NCBI RefSeq assembly: GCF_013131805.1
Contig: NZ_JABJRC010000003.1
Coordinates: forward strand, 434,001 to 498,000
Direction: 5' to 3'
DNA from: Kribbella sandramycini
GTDB lineage: Bacteria; Actinomycetota; Actinomycetes; Propionibacteriales; Kribbellaceae
Length of the DNA stretch: 64,000 nucleotides
Shown: one piece after another, positions 32,293-41,452 of the stretch
Layout: each line of letters opens with the position of its first letter
Numbering within the stretch: position 1 is the stretch's first letter
Notes under the pieces: model-generated
What the model saw: the letters and a program-made list of their open reading frames with translations, nothing else
Told to the model about the DNA's origin: nothing
The model's database searches: none
Translations under genes and position numbers: made by a program

Positions 32293-33254
32293 GAAATTCC
32301 TTCCTGGTAACGGTTCGCGAGCTGCCGGGCGGCCTCGATCAGCTCGGGCGGGCCGATCAGCTCGAGGTCGCACTCGTACATACCGAACGTCGCGGCCAGC
32401 CCGATCCACGACCAGGCCGACATGATCACCCGGCAACTGGTCGGCGAGACCTCCTCGACCACGGTGTCCCGCCCGGCCCACGGCGCGACATCGGACGCCG
32501 GCGTCTGCAGGATCGCCTCCCCGCGGAACGGGTACTGCTCGGTGGACTTGAACTGTTTGGCGACGTACGCCGCGACGTCCGGCGCGGGCAACTCACGCGG
32601 CGTGAACCGCGGCCCGGTCGGCGTCTTCGGCGTCATCCGGTCGACCCGGAACGTCCGCCAGTCCTGCCGATCGAGGTCCCAGGCGATCAGGTACCACCGG
32701 CCGCCCCAGGTCACCAGGTGATGCGGCTCCACCTTCCGCGGCGGCAGCCACTCCCCCTCGGGCGCCCCGGGGGTCGCGTAGTCGAACCGCAGTACTTCGT
32801 TCGCCCGGACGGCCATCCCGATCGCGATCAGCTGATCCGAGTTCACCGTCGTACGCCGAGCCGCGTACCGATCGATCGTCGTCACCTGCAGCGCGTCCAC
32901 CCGCTGCCGCAACCGCGCCGGCATCACCTGCCGCACGGTCGCCAGCGCCCGCAACGCGCCCTCCTCGATCCCGGCCACCGTCGTCGTCGCGGTCTGCAGC
33001 GCCACCGCGACCGCGATCGCCTGATCGTCGTCGAACAACAACGGCGGCAGCTCGGCCCCGGCATCCAGCCGATACCCGCCGTCCGGCCCCTTGATCGCCC
33101 GCACCGGATACCCCAGATCGCGCAACCGATCGACATCCCGCCGCACCGTCCGCGCACTCACCTCGAGCCGCTCGGCCAACAGCGACCCAGGCCAATCCCG
33201 ACGGGCCTGCAACAGCGAAAGCAGCGAAAGCAACCGAGCCGAAGTTTCGGACAT
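32289..33254 (-). CDS. WYL-domain transcriptional regulator (YafY type)
   Basis: 321 residues. N-terminal winged helix (1-62: LLSLLSLLQARRDWPGSLLAERL, SARTVRRDVDRLRDLGYPV), then the WYL domain (about 135-230: VEPHHLVTWGGRWYLIAWDLDRQDWRTFRVDRM) and a WCX C-terminal extension. Such regulators sense nucleotides or small ligands and often control single small genes. Co-translated with the YdeI-like gene, which is its likely target or partner. Confidence 0.9.
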   Translation of the reverse strand: MSETSARLLSLLSLLQARRDWPGSLLAERLEVSARTVRRDVDRLRDLGYPVRAIKGPDGGYRLDAGAELPPLLFDDDQAIAVAVALQTATTTVAGIEEGALRALATVRQVMPARLRQRVDALQVTTIDRYAARRTTVNSDQLIAIGMAVRANEVLRFDYATPGAPEGEWLPPRKVEPHHLVTWGGRWYLIAWDLDRQDWRTFRVDRMTPKTPTGPRFTPRELPAPDVAAYVAKQFKSTEQYPFRGEAILQTPASDVAPWAGRDTVVEEVSPTSCRVIMSAWSWIGLAATFGMYECDLELIGPPELIEAARQLANRYQEGIS

Positions 33255-33399
33255 ACCCCAAGTTTCCCACCGATAGCGGCCACCTTCTGACCGCTACTTC
33301 GCTGGCTCCTCTGTGACATGGCACTGCTCGGCCTCGCGATGGCGATCGTTGTCACTTACGGTACCGGGCAGATCACCCACCGCCCCCCTAGGAGATCTG

Positions 33400-34560
33400 A
33401 TGAGGCGTCGCCCTGCTCTGTTGACCATGGTTGGCTCGTTGGCCGCTGTTGGTCTTGCCGCGACCAGTGCGATGGCCGCCGTACCGTCTGTCGACACAGC
33501 CACCGCCCCGGTTGTGTCGCAGGCGGTGCTGGCCACGGATACCGATGGCGACTCGCTGCCGGACAGTTGGGAGACCAACGGGTACGACGCGAACGGCGAC
33601 GGTGTCATCGATGTCAACCTGCCGGCGATGGGCGCGGATCCGCGGAAGAAGGACCTGTTCGTCGAGATGGACTACATGGAGGGCCGGCTCGCGACGACGG
33701 CTGCGCTGGATCGGATCGTCCAGGTCTTCGCGCAGGCCCCGGTGAGCAACCCGGACGGGACGACCGGGATCAAGATCCATCTGGACGCCGGGTCGGCGCG
33801 CGGCGCGGCGTACGACCTCGGCGGCGGCAACCTGGTTGCCTATGACAACGACTTGAATCCGTCGGGGTCGCAGACCACCGCGATCAAGAACGCCAACTTC
33901 GCCCCGGCGCGGAAGGCAGTCTTCTACTACATGCTCTGGGCCGACAGCTACGACGGCGGCTGCAGTAGCGGCCAGGCCTTCAACATCCCGAACGACACGT
34001 TCATCGTCACGGTCGGCCCGAAGTGCTGGAACGCGACCGACAACATCAACGTCGGCACGTTCATCCACGAGCTCGGCCACAACCTCGGCCTCAGCCACGG
34101 CGGCTCGGACCACGTGAACTACAAGCCGAACTACCTGAGCGTGATGAACTACTTCTTCCAGCTCGGCGGCCTGCCGAAGGCCGATGGCACGCTCTCCTTC
34201 AGCTTCTCGAACGTCGCCCCGCCGGCCCTGAACGAGACCAGCCTGACCGAGGCGAACGGTCTGGGCTCCTCGGCGTCCGCGTTCAAGACCAGCTGGAAGT
34301 GCCCGGACGGCAGCTCCCGGACGACGACGGGCGCGGCCAGCGGCCCGATCGACTGGAACTGCGACGGCGACGCCACCGACGTGACCGCGGCCGACATCAA
34401 CGACGACAACGTCAACAACACGCTGACCACCCAGAACAACTGGGCCAACATCGTGTTCGGCGGCGGCGCCGTCGGCCAGGGCGCCAATGTCCAGAAGCGG
34501 ACTCCGGCGGCCGAGCTGCGCGAGATGACCCATAGCGAGTGGGCCGAGCTTCAGCGCTGA
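33400..34560 (+). CDS. Secreted metzincin-type zinc metalloprotease
   Basis: 386 residues from ATG 33400 with GGAG upstream. Sec signal peptide (1-26), then calcium-binding type III-like loops (DTDGDSLPDSWETNGYDANGDGVID, in two parts at 47-56 and 62-71). The zinc site is H223-E224-x2-H227-x5-H233 (HELGHNLGLSH) with the Met-turn at M249 (LSVMNY), which defines the metzincin clan. A second DxDxD-type loop occurs near the C-terminus (DWNCDGDATDVTAADIN). Probably an extracellular calcium-stabilised protease; its substrate is unknown. Confidence 0.87.
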   Translation: MRRRPALLTMVGSLAAVGLAATSAMAAVPSVDTATAPVVSQAVLATDTDGDSLPDSWETNGYDANGDGVIDVNLPAMGADPRKKDLFVEMDYMEGRLATTAALDRIVQVFAQAPVSNPDGTTGIKIHLDAGSARGAAYDLGGGNLVAYDNDLNPSGSQTTAIKNANFAPARKAVFYYMLWADSYDGGCSSGQAFNIPNDTFIVTVGPKCWNATDNINVGTFIHELGHNLGLSHGGSDHVNYKPNYLSVMNYFFQLGGLPKADGTLSFSFSNVAPPALNETSLTEANGLGSSASAFKTSWKCPDGSSRTTTGAASGPIDWNCDGDATDVTAADINDDNVNNTLTTQNNWANIVFGGGAVGQGANVQKRTPAAELREMTHSEWAELQR

Positions 34561-35900
34561 GCTCGCCCTACGAACAGAACGAGTAGTACGGCGGCGGCCA
34601 GGATCGTCACGCCGGCAACGAGCAGCCCGGACAGCAGACCGTGCACGGTGAGCGCACCGAGTACGGCGATGCCGACGGCCGTCCCGCCGCCGCGTGCCGA
34701 GCTGACCGTCGCCGACGCGATTCCGGCCCGTTCGAGCGGGGCGATCTCCAGGACGGCCGCACTGGCCGGGGTGATGCTGAGACCTTGGCCGAGGCCGTTC
34801 AGCACGAAGCAGATGGCGATCAGCGCGTACGACGTACCGGCGTCCGCGGTGAGCATCCCGAGCAGGCCGATCCCGAGGCTGGTGAATCCGATCGACATCG
34901 GCACCCAGGCGGCGTACGCGGCGGTCAGTCGGCCGGCCAGGTAGGAGCCGACGCCGGCGGCGACCGTCAGCGGGAGCATCAGCAGCCCGGTCGCGGTCGC
35001 GCTGTTGCCGCGCTCGCCTTGGAGATACAAGGACAGCAAGTACATCGAGCCGCCCGCGGCGAAGCCGAGCGCGGCCGCGCCGAGGATGGTCACGGTGAAG
35101 CGCGGGTCGCGGAAGAGTGCCACCGGCAACATCGGTTGCCGGCTCCGTCGTTCGATCAGGATCAGCCCGATCAGCGCGGCCAGGCAGAGCACGCTGACGA
35201 GCCAGGTCGTGGCCGAGTGCCACCCGTACTCGCGGTACTCGATCGTCGCGAAGACCAACGCGCCCAGGAACAGGGCCGCGAAGGTCTGCCCCGGGACGTC
35301 GAGATGCGCGTGTTCAGGGTCGGCGCTCTCGGTCAGCCCGCGGACGCCGAGGATCAGAATCAGCGCGCCGATCGGCAGATTGACCAGGAACAGACTCCGC
35401 CAGCCGAGCGTGTCGACCAGCAGTCCGCCGAGCAGCGGCCCGGACACGAAACCGAAGCTGACCACGACGCCGTAGATCCCGAACCGGCGCGCGCGGACGG
35501 CGCGGTCCGTCGTCGACCGGCCGACGATCGCCAGCGCGACCGGCATCATGATCGCGGCCGCGATCCCCTGCACGACCCGGCCCGCGATCAGGACGTCGAT
35601 GGTCGGCGCGACTGCGCACAGCAGCGAGCTCGCCAGGAACAGCGCGACCCCGCCCAGGTAGACCCGCTTGCGGCCGAACCGGTCACCGAGCAGACCGCCG
35701 GTCAGCAGCAGCGCGGCCAGGCTGAGCGCGAACCCGTCGACGATCCACTGCAACTGCGTGAAGGACGCCGACAAGGACTGCTGCATCGCGGCCAGCCCGA
35801 CGTTCACGATGGCGGTGTCCAGGATGGCCAGGAAGGTGCCGAAGAAGGCAGCGGTCAGCGCCGCGCGGGAGATACCGGGCGGGCTCGCGGTCAGAGTCAT
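34551..35900 (-). CDS. MFS multidrug exporter, EmrB/QacA (DHA2) type
   Basis: 449 residues from ATG 35900 (MTLTASPPGISRAAL). About 14 membrane helices; the family motifs are FLAILDTAIVNVGLAAM (motif D1, about residue 22), LSLAALLLTGGLLGDRFGRKRVYL (motif A, about 55-78), and VSFGFVSGPLLGGLL (motif C). Proton-driven export of hydrophobic drugs is the family role. Divergent MerR regulator with a shared operator suggests drug-inducible expression. Overlaps the 3' end of the metzincin gene by 10 bp. Confidence 0.9.
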   Translation of the reverse strand: MTLTASPPGISRAALTAAFFGTFLAILDTAIVNVGLAAMQQSLSASFTQLQWIVDGFALSLAALLLTGGLLGDRFGRKRVYLGGVALFLASSLLCAVAPTIDVLIAGRVVQGIAAAIMMPVALAIVGRSTTDRAVRARRFGIYGVVVSFGFVSGPLLGGLLVDTLGWRSLFLVNLPIGALILILGVRGLTESADPEHAHLDVPGQTFAALFLGALVFATIEYREYGWHSATTWLVSVLCLAALIGLILIERRSRQPMLPVALFRDPRFTVTILGAAALGFAAGGSMYLLSLYLQGERGNSATATGLLMLPLTVAAGVGSYLAGRLTAAYAAWVPMSIGFTSLGIGLLGMLTADAGTSYALIAICFVLNGLGQGLSITPASAAVLEIAPLERAGIASATVSSARGGGTAVGIAVLGALTVHGLLSGLLVAGVTILAAAVLLVLFVGRAQR

Positions 35901-35912
35901 GCTGCAGAGCCT

Positions 35913-35938
35913 TTGAGGTGAAGTCGCCTTCATGTCAA
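35913..35938. promoter_or_regulatory. MerR-type operator shared by divergent promoters
   Basis: Half-sites TTGAnnTGAAG (35913-35923) and CTTCAnnTCAA (35928-35938) form a near-perfect 26-bp dyad. Its outer ends act as -35 elements in both directions: TTGAGG for the MerR gene and the consensus TTGACA (minus strand, 35938-35933) for the MFS gene. On the plus strand AATACT or ATACTG follows after 18-19 bp, the long spacer that MerR regulators untwist. Geometry read directly; activation is inferred. Confidence 0.72.
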
Positions 35939-35949
35939 TACTGGGCGAC

Positions 35950-36435
35950 ATGGCCAACGACTACGTCGGGATCGGCGCCGCCGCCGCGTTGTACGGATTA
36001 CCGGTGTCGACCGTCCGCTGGTGGGAGAAACAGGGCGTCGTCACCCCGCCGGTCGGTCCCGACGGCAAACGCCGGTACGGCGAGCGTGAGCTCCGGCAGC
36101 TCGGGATGGCCCAGCTGTGTCGCTCGACCGGGTTGATGGCCCTCGACGAGATCGCGCTGATCACCGCCGACGACTCCAGCGCGATCGAACGCCGGCACGT
36201 CGTCGACAGCCGGATCGAGCAGCTCGAACGCCAGATCGCCGAGCTGACCGCGGCCCGGGCCTACCTGCTGCACTTCGCGACCTGCCGGCACGCCGAATCG
36301 ACCGAATGCCAGTTCCTCACCGACGACCTGCGCGCCAACACCCATTGGCGGTTCTTCGACACCCCCGACCTACTGTCGGCCGCCCGCCAGGCCTACCAGG
36401 TGACCGGCAAGGCCTCGATCCCGCCGGTGAACTGA
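35950..36435 (+). CDS. MerR-family regulator
   Basis: 161 residues from ATG 35950 (MANDYVGIGAAAALYGLPVS). ATG 35932 is in frame but lies inside the operator and the predicted promoter, so I rejected it. Helix-turn-helix at about 5-40 (STVRWWEKQGVVTPPVGPDGKRRYGERELRQL), dimer helix at about 80-105, and a C-terminal ligand part with C113 and C122 (ATCRHAESTECQF), possibly a redox or metal sensor. Controls the divergent MFS exporter by position. Overlaps the P450 gene end by 43 bp. Confidence 0.87.
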   Translation: MANDYVGIGAAAALYGLPVSTVRWWEKQGVVTPPVGPDGKRRYGERELRQLGMAQLCRSTGLMALDEIALITADDSSAIERRHVVDSRIEQLERQIAELTAARAYLLHFATCRHAESTECQFLTDDLRANTHWRFFDTPDLLSAARQAYQVTGKASIPPVN

Positions 36436-37598
36436 TTCGGCCGCGCCCGCAGCGCCTCCGGCGGGACTGCGACCTCCAGATGTGGGAAGCGCCGGTACAG
36501 CTGGCTGAACAGGACCTGCAGCTCCAGCCGGGCAAGGGGCGCGCCGATGCAGAAGTACGGGCCGTGGCCGAAGGCGACGTGCGGGTTCGGCTGCCGAGTG
36601 CTGAGGAACCCGCGCTGGGCGCCGACCACGACCGGGTCGTCGTTCGCCTCCAGAAGTTGCAGGACGACGAGATCACCGGCCGCGATCGTCGCGTCGGGCA
36701 GCTCGATCTCCGCATTCGCCCAGCGGGGCAGGCCGAAGGCCTCGTCGTCCCGGGCGGTGTTTCCGGGGAGCGGCATCGAGGAGCGCAGAATCTCCTCGAC
36801 CGCGGCCGGGACGAGGGACGGATCGATCCGCAACGCCTGCTGCTGCTCGGGGTGCAGCGAGAACTGCAGGATGCCGGTGTCGATCGCGGTCACCGTGGTC
36901 TCGTGCCCGGCGAACAGGACGCCGCCGCCCAGTTGCGCGGCGGCCGCCAGGGGGAACCCCTCCGGATCCTCCTGGTGCGCCGCGGCCAGACTGGACAGCA
37001 GGTCGTCGGTCGGATGCTCCAGCCGCTGAACCAGCAACTCGCCGATGTACTCCGCGAGCGCCGCGTACCCAGCGATCGAGCGACCCGGATCGACCATGTC
37101 CGCGGTGTCCTCGGACCAACCGCGGAAGCGCTCCCGATCAGCCGGCGGAACGCCCAGCAGCTCGCAGATCACCAACGCAGGCAGCGGAAACGACACCACC
37201 TCGTGGAAATCGGTCGGCCGGTCCCGAACCGCGAGGTCGTCGAGGACGGCGGTCACCAGCTCCTCGACCCGCGGCCGGAACTCTTCGAGCTGCCGCGCGC
37301 CGAACCAAGGCCCGAGCAGCTTCCGCATCCGCTTGTGGTCCGCACCGGACGTCGGCGTCTCGGGCGCCGGCGGGCCGAAGACCACCGATTCGGAGTACCG
37401 CGGCGCGACCGTGGGGTCGGGGTGCGTGCGGACGAGGCGCGGATCCGGGAGGAGCTTCTTAACCGTGCGGTAGTCGGAGACGAGCCAGGCAGGATCCCCG
37501 GTGGGTGTGACCGTTCGGCGGATGCTCATCCATCGATCAAAACACCCTCGCCACCGGCTCGCATCATCTTCCGTGTCCGATCGGTCACGGACGGTCAA
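36393..37598 (-). CDS. Cytochrome P450
   Basis: 401 residues from TTG 37598, which overlaps the upstream TGA (TTGA). The I-helix is LFAGHETTVTAID (about 225-237), the K-helix ExxR is EEILRSS, and the heme-thiolate loop is FGHGPYFCIGAPLAR (cysteine near residue 350). The N-terminus before PTGDPAWLVSDYRTV is short and unlike the usual P450 start, so either about 20-30 residues are missing or the family member is divergent. Bacterial class I P450 needing ferredoxin; substrate unknown. Operon with the NmrA-like gene. Confidence 0.87.
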   Translation of the reverse strand: MTVRDRSDTEDDASRWRGCFDRWMSIRRTVTPTGDPAWLVSDYRTVKKLLPDPRLVRTHPDPTVAPRYSESVVFGPPAPETPTSGADHKRMRKLLGPWFGARQLEEFRPRVEELVTAVLDDLAVRDRPTDFHEVVSFPLPALVICELLGVPPADRERFRGWSEDTADMVDPGRSIAGYAALAEYIGELLVQRLEHPTDDLLSSLAAAHQEDPEGFPLAAAAQLGGGVLFAGHETTVTAIDTGILQFSLHPEQQQALRIDPSLVPAAVEEILRSSMPLPGNTARDDEAFGLPRWANAEIELPDATIAAGDLVVLQLLEANDDPVVVGAQRGFLSTRQPNPHVAFGHGPYFCIGAPLARLELQVLFSQLYRRFPHLEVAVPPEALRARPNQFTGGIEALPVTW

Positions 37599-38440
37599 GC
37601 TGCCCAGATCCCGGTCTGCGCGGTCGCGCGCGCCCAGTCGGTGAAGTCGCGCGGCGCCCGGCCGAGGATCTGCTGGACGCCGTCCGACACGTACTCCGAG
37701 CGGTGGTTGCGGATCACCGCGAACAGGTCGCGGACCGACTCGGCGTCCTCCTGGGTCTGGCCCTGCTCGACGAGCTCGGCGACATGCTGCTCGGGGTCGA
37801 GGTCGACGTATCCGATCGAGCGGCCGGTCGCGGCGCTCAGCTCGGCGGCGACCTCGGTCATCGTCAGCGTGCGCGGGCCGGACAGCGCGTAGCTCTGGCC
37901 GGTGTAGGCCTCGCTCAGCAACACGGCGGTCATCACGTCACCGATGTCGTCGGTGTCGATCCAGGCCTCCGCGCCGGCGCCGGCCGACAACCGGAGCTCG
38001 CCGGCCAGGACGTCGTACCGGAGGAAGTCCTCGCTGAAGTTCTGGGCGAACCAGGCCGGCTGAATGATCGTCCAGGCCGCGCCGCTTTCCTGGACGGCGT
38101 GTTCGAGGTCGAGTTGCCCTTGATAGACGGCGAAGTCGCGGCCGGGGCTGCCGACGCCGCGGCCGGAGAGCAGTACGACGCGGCGCAGTCCTTCGGCGGC
38201 GGCCTGCTTGATGAAGCGGCCGGCCTGTGCGAGCCCGGTCGGGCCGACCGGCGGTGCGAGGTACGCCGTCTCGGCGTCCGCGATGGTCGGTGACCACGTG
38301 CTCTCGTCGTACCAGTCGAAGCGCTGCGCGCTGGAGCGCGAGGCCAGTCGGAAGGGGACGTTACGGGCCTCGAGCTGGGTCGCGACGCGGCGGCCGGTCT
38401 TGCCCTTACCGCCCAGGATCAGAATCGGTGAGTTCGTCAT
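37595..38440 (-). CDS. NmrA-like NAD(P)-binding protein
   Basis: 281 residues. The Rossmann motif is ILGGKGKTGRRVA (8-20), followed by an atypical-SDR fold: VVLLSGRGVG (about 88), WTIIQPAWFAQNFSE (about 122) and DTDDIGDVMTAVLL. The catalytic YxxxK pair is not evident, as in NmrA/HSCARG-type sensors and NAD(P)H:quinone-like reductases. It is coupled to the P450 gene by a 4-nt overlap and divergent from an AraC regulator, suggesting one inducible oxidation unit. Confidence 0.85.
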   Translation of the reverse strand: MTNSPILILGGKGKTGRRVATQLEARNVPFRLASRSSAQRFDWYDESTWSPTIADAETAYLAPPVGPTGLAQAGRFIKQAAAEGLRRVVLLSGRGVGSPGRDFAVYQGQLDLEHAVQESGAAWTIIQPAWFAQNFSEDFLRYDVLAGELRLSAGAGAEAWIDTDDIGDVMTAVLLSEAYTGQSYALSGPRTLTMTEVAAELSAATGRSIGYVDLDPEQHVAELVEQGQTQEDAESVRDLFAVIRNHRSEYVSDGVQQILGRAPRDFTDWARATAQTGIWAA

Positions 38441-38531
38441 GGCTCAAGTTCATCGCGATAGTGTGAGTCAGACCATGGCTGTTCAGCGCAATTCGATGTT
38501 CGAAACGCTCAGATCGGCGTACGCTCTGAGG

Positions 38532-39467
38532 ATGGACGTACTCGACGACCTGCTGGCCGGGACGCGCGCGGTGGACGGCGTTTTCAACCTCGGCATCCTG
38601 AACACGCCCTGGGCGCTGGAGATCCGCGACGAGGCGCCGCTGGCGATCGCGACCATGGTCTGCGGCGGCGCGTGGATCAGCCGGGCCGGGGTCGAGCCGC
38701 TCCGGATGGCGGAGGGCGACGTCGCGATCTTCACCGGGAGCACGCCGTACGTCGTCGGTGACGAGCTGAGCACCGCGCCGCAGCTCCGGATCAATCCGGG
38801 GAACGTCTGCGAACCGTTGCCTGGGGCACCTATTGACTACAGTGAACGGCTGGGGCCGCGGACCTTCGGCCTGAAGGTCACCGGTGACGTGATGATTGCC
38901 AGCGGCACCTATACGGTCGCGGGCGATGTCAGCCGGCGGCTCGTCACCGCACTCCCGCCGGTGCTGGTGGTGCCGGCGGCCGAGGTGGCCGGGCCGGTGA
39001 TGGAGATGATCTTCGACGAGATCCGGCGCGAGTCGCCCGGGCAGCAGAGTGTGCTGGACCGCTGGCTCGACCTCGCGCTGATCACCACGCTGCGCGCGTG
39101 GTTCGCGCGGCCCGAGTCGCATGCTCCCGGCTGGTACCAGGCGCAGACCGACCCGGTTGCCGGTGCGGCGCTTCGGCTGTTGCACGCGGATCCGGCGTAC
39201 CCCTGGAGCGTGCCCGAGTTGGCCGATCGGGTCGGGGTGTCGCGCGCCGGGCTGGCGCGGCGCTTCACCGCGGTCGTCGGCGAGGCTCCGATGAGCTACC
39301 TGACCGGTTGGCGGATCACGCTCGCGGCCGACCAGCTCCGCAGCACGCAGGACACCGTCGAGACCATCGCCCGCCGGGTCGGTTACGCGAATGCCTTCGC
39401 GCTGAGCGTTGCCTTCAAGCGGGTGCGCGGGACGACGCCGAGCGCGCACCGCCGCCAGGTCGCTTAG
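38532..39467 (+). CDS. AraC-family regulator with cupin-like sensor domain
   Basis: 311 residues from ATG 38532. N-terminal cupin-type domain (1-190, AraC_binding_2-like: GGAWISRAGVEPLRMAEGDVAIFTG), then two helix-turn-helix units (about 215-305: WSVPELADRVGVSRAGLARRF and DTVETIARRVGYANAFALSVAFKR). The 91-bp gap to the divergent NmrA gene should hold the operator; no clean direct repeat was found. Likely activates the NmrA-P450 operon. Overlaps the convergent DLH gene by 4 bp. Confidence 0.88.
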   Translation: MDVLDDLLAGTRAVDGVFNLGILNTPWALEIRDEAPLAIATMVCGGAWISRAGVEPLRMAEGDVAIFTGSTPYVVGDELSTAPQLRINPGNVCEPLPGAPIDYSERLGPRTFGLKVTGDVMIASGTYTVAGDVSRRLVTALPPVLVVPAAEVAGPVMEMIFDEIRRESPGQQSVLDRWLDLALITTLRAWFARPESHAPGWYQAQTDPVAGAALRLLHADPAYPWSVPELADRVGVSRAGLARRFTAVVGEAPMSYLTGWRITLAADQLRSTQDTVETIARRVGYANAFALSVAFKRVRGTTPSAHRRQVA

Positions 39468-40144
39468 CTCTTGATGAAGGCGAGGGTTTGCGGCCAGGCC
39501 AGCTTGAAGGCGTTGGCGTTGACCTCGTTGCCGTGTCGCATGCGGTCGGAGAAGCCGTGTTCGGCGCCGGGGAAGTACTGGGTGAAGGTCGCGCCGGTCG
39601 CGCGGGACTGGAGGACCGTCTGAAGGGCCTCGAAGTCGGCGTTCGTGACCAGGGTGTCGGCGCTGGGGTAGCTGACCAGGACCGGTGCGGTGATCGCGGC
39701 CGCGTCGCCGATGGCGTCGTAGGTGTGGTGCGGCGGCAGGTCGGAGGGGATGGTCGGGTGGTAGGCGATCACGTTGGCCAGCCGGTGGTCGCGAGCGCCG
39801 AGCAGGAGGGCGAAGCGGCCGCCGAGGCACCAGCCGATGACGCCGACCTTGGTGCAGCCGAGCTCGTCGAAGAGGTGGTCGACGAGCGCCTGCTGATCGG
39901 CGAGCGCCTCGTCGTCGTCCAGCTGGCTCGCGAGCGGGAACATCTCCTCGCGCGGGGTGTTGTCGGTGTTCTTGCCGTGAAAGGGATCCCAGACCAGGGC
40001 AGTGATCCCGGCGGCGGCGAGCTCGTCCGCCCAGTCGCGGATCTGCTCGCCGATACCGGTGATCATCGGCAGCAGGAGCATGCCCGTCCGGCCGACTCGC
40101 GCGAGATAGGCGTCCTGCGCCCCGACCGTCACCGTCACACCCAT
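39464..40144 (-). CDS. Dienelactone hydrolase family protein
   Basis: 226 residues from ATG 40144. The alpha/beta-hydrolase nucleophile is C106 (GWCLGGR), with the acid in SYPSADTLV (about 160) and the base in GAEHGF (about 197). Members cleave dienelactone in chlorocatechol breakdown or act as general carboxylesterases. The start follows the upstream MFS stop by 13 nt, so the pair probably forms an operon governed by the divergent LysR. Confidence 0.88.
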   Translation of the reverse strand: MGVTVTVGAQDAYLARVGRTGMLLLPMITGIGEQIRDWADELAAAGITALVWDPFHGKNTDNTPREEMFPLASQLDDDEALADQQALVDHLFDELGCTKVGVIGWCLGGRFALLLGARDHRLANVIAYHPTIPSDLPPHHTYDAIGDAAAITAPVLVSYPSADTLVTNADFEALQTVLQSRATGATFTQYFPGAEHGFSDRMRHGNEVNANAFKLAWPQTLAFIKS

Positions 40145-40157
40145 GCGCGCATCGTAG

Positions 40158-41378
40158 TTACAGCATCCGAGGTACGGCGACATTGACCAGGATCAAGATC
40201 AGCGCGGAGAACACGACCAGCGCGGTCGCGGCCGGGAGCAGGGCGATGCCCAGTCCGATGGCGAGCACCGGGAGGGCGAGACCGGCGTACGCGATCAGGA
40301 AGAGTGCCGCCAGTACCTCGCCGCGGGACGCCGGCTCGGCGAGCGAGGCCGCGGTCGCAACGGCGCCGCGGAAGACCAGGCCGACACCGGCGCCGGCGAT
40401 CACGCCACCGGCGACGAACAGCGCGAGACTCGGCAGCAGCCCGCCGACCGCGATCCCGATCAGGCCGGCCGACATCAGGACCAGACCGAGGCGGAGCTGG
40501 TTGCGCCGGGCCATTCGGACGAAGACGACCTGGCTGACGGCGCCCGCGATGAAGACCACGAAGGCGACCACGCCGGCCAGCGCTCGCGACGGGTGGTGCA
40601 GGACGCCGGCCAGGAAGGTCGGCGCGAGCGAGGTGAACAGGCCGAAGATCGCGAAGGCGGAGAAGGCGCCGATCGCGGTGGCGAAGAAGAGCGGCTTCGC
40701 GGCCGCCGGTAGCGCGACCCGCTGCGGCCGGTACGCCGGACGCTCCTCCAGCCGCTCGACCGTCTCCGGAACCAGCGCGATCCCCAGCGCGCTGAGCAGC
40801 AACAGGATCAGGAAGATCTCGTACGGGCGCTCGAGCGGACCGGACACGTACTGCGCCAGCAACCCACCGACCAACGGGCCGAACGCGAGCCCGCCGAGGT
40901 TGACCATGCTGGAGATGAGCGCGGAGCGACTCGGGTCCTCACCCGGTCGCGCGATCTGCCGCAGCTCGGACAGATGCGCGGTCGCCGTCGCGGTCAGGAC
41001 GCCGACGCCGACACCGGAGATGAAGCGCGCGACCAGCAGACCTGGGACGGCCGGCCAGATCAGGAAGATCGCTGCCGCGACCGCCTCGGCGAGGACGGCG
41101 AGCAACGCGACCCGACGGCGGCCGAGCCAGTCGCTGACATGACCGGCCAGGTAGAGGCTGACCATCACGCCGACGGCGTACGCGGCGAAGATGATCGTGA
41201 TGACGTAGGTCGGGAACCCGTCCCGGCGCTGGTAGATCGCGTACAGCGGGGTCGGCACGGTCGAGAACGCCATCGTGGTCAGGAAGGCCGCGGCGATCAT
41301 CCAGAAACCGGGTGCGTGCGCGAACCGCACCCGGGTCATCGTTGGGCGGGACTGCGTCAAGGTGGACATATCAACCAT
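40158..41378 (-). CDS. MFS transporter
   Basis: 406 residues from ATG 41378; ATG 41369 is possible. Twelve membrane helices; motif A is GHVSDWLGRRRVALL (about 79-93). VPTPLYAIYQRRDGFP (about 41-56) is typical of the YfcJ/arabinose-efflux-like group. Substrate unknown. Operon with the DLH gene; divergent from the LysR regulator at 41453. Confidence 0.88.
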   Translation of the reverse strand: MVDMSTLTQSRPTMTRVRFAHAPGFWMIAAAFLTTMAFSTVPTPLYAIYQRRDGFPTYVITIIFAAYAVGVMVSLYLAGHVSDWLGRRRVALLAVLAEAVAAAIFLIWPAVPGLLVARFISGVGVGVLTATATAHLSELRQIARPGEDPSRSALISSMVNLGGLAFGPLVGGLLAQYVSGPLERPYEIFLILLLLSALGIALVPETVERLEERPAYRPQRVALPAAAKPLFFATAIGAFSAFAIFGLFTSLAPTFLAGVLHHPSRALAGVVAFVVFIAGAVSQVVFVRMARRNQLRLGLVLMSAGLIGIAVGGLLPSLALFVAGGVIAGAGVGLVFRGAVATAASLAEPASRGEVLAALFLIAYAGLALPVLAIGLGIALLPAATALVVFSALILILVNVAVPRML

Positions 41379-41452
41379 GGTGGTCCGGATGATCTATCGA
41401 GTCCAACGAAAGTTCTTGCACTCTCTTATCGTTGATGCCAATAATTGCGGCT

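Noticed and set aside
33388..35223. 611-residue minus-strand frame
   Set aside because: Shadow of the metzincin and MFS genes; no domain and atypical amino-acid composition.
35932..35952. ATG 35932 as MerR start
   Set aside because: It lies inside the operator and upstream of the predicted transcript start; ATG 35950 fits the family N-terminus.
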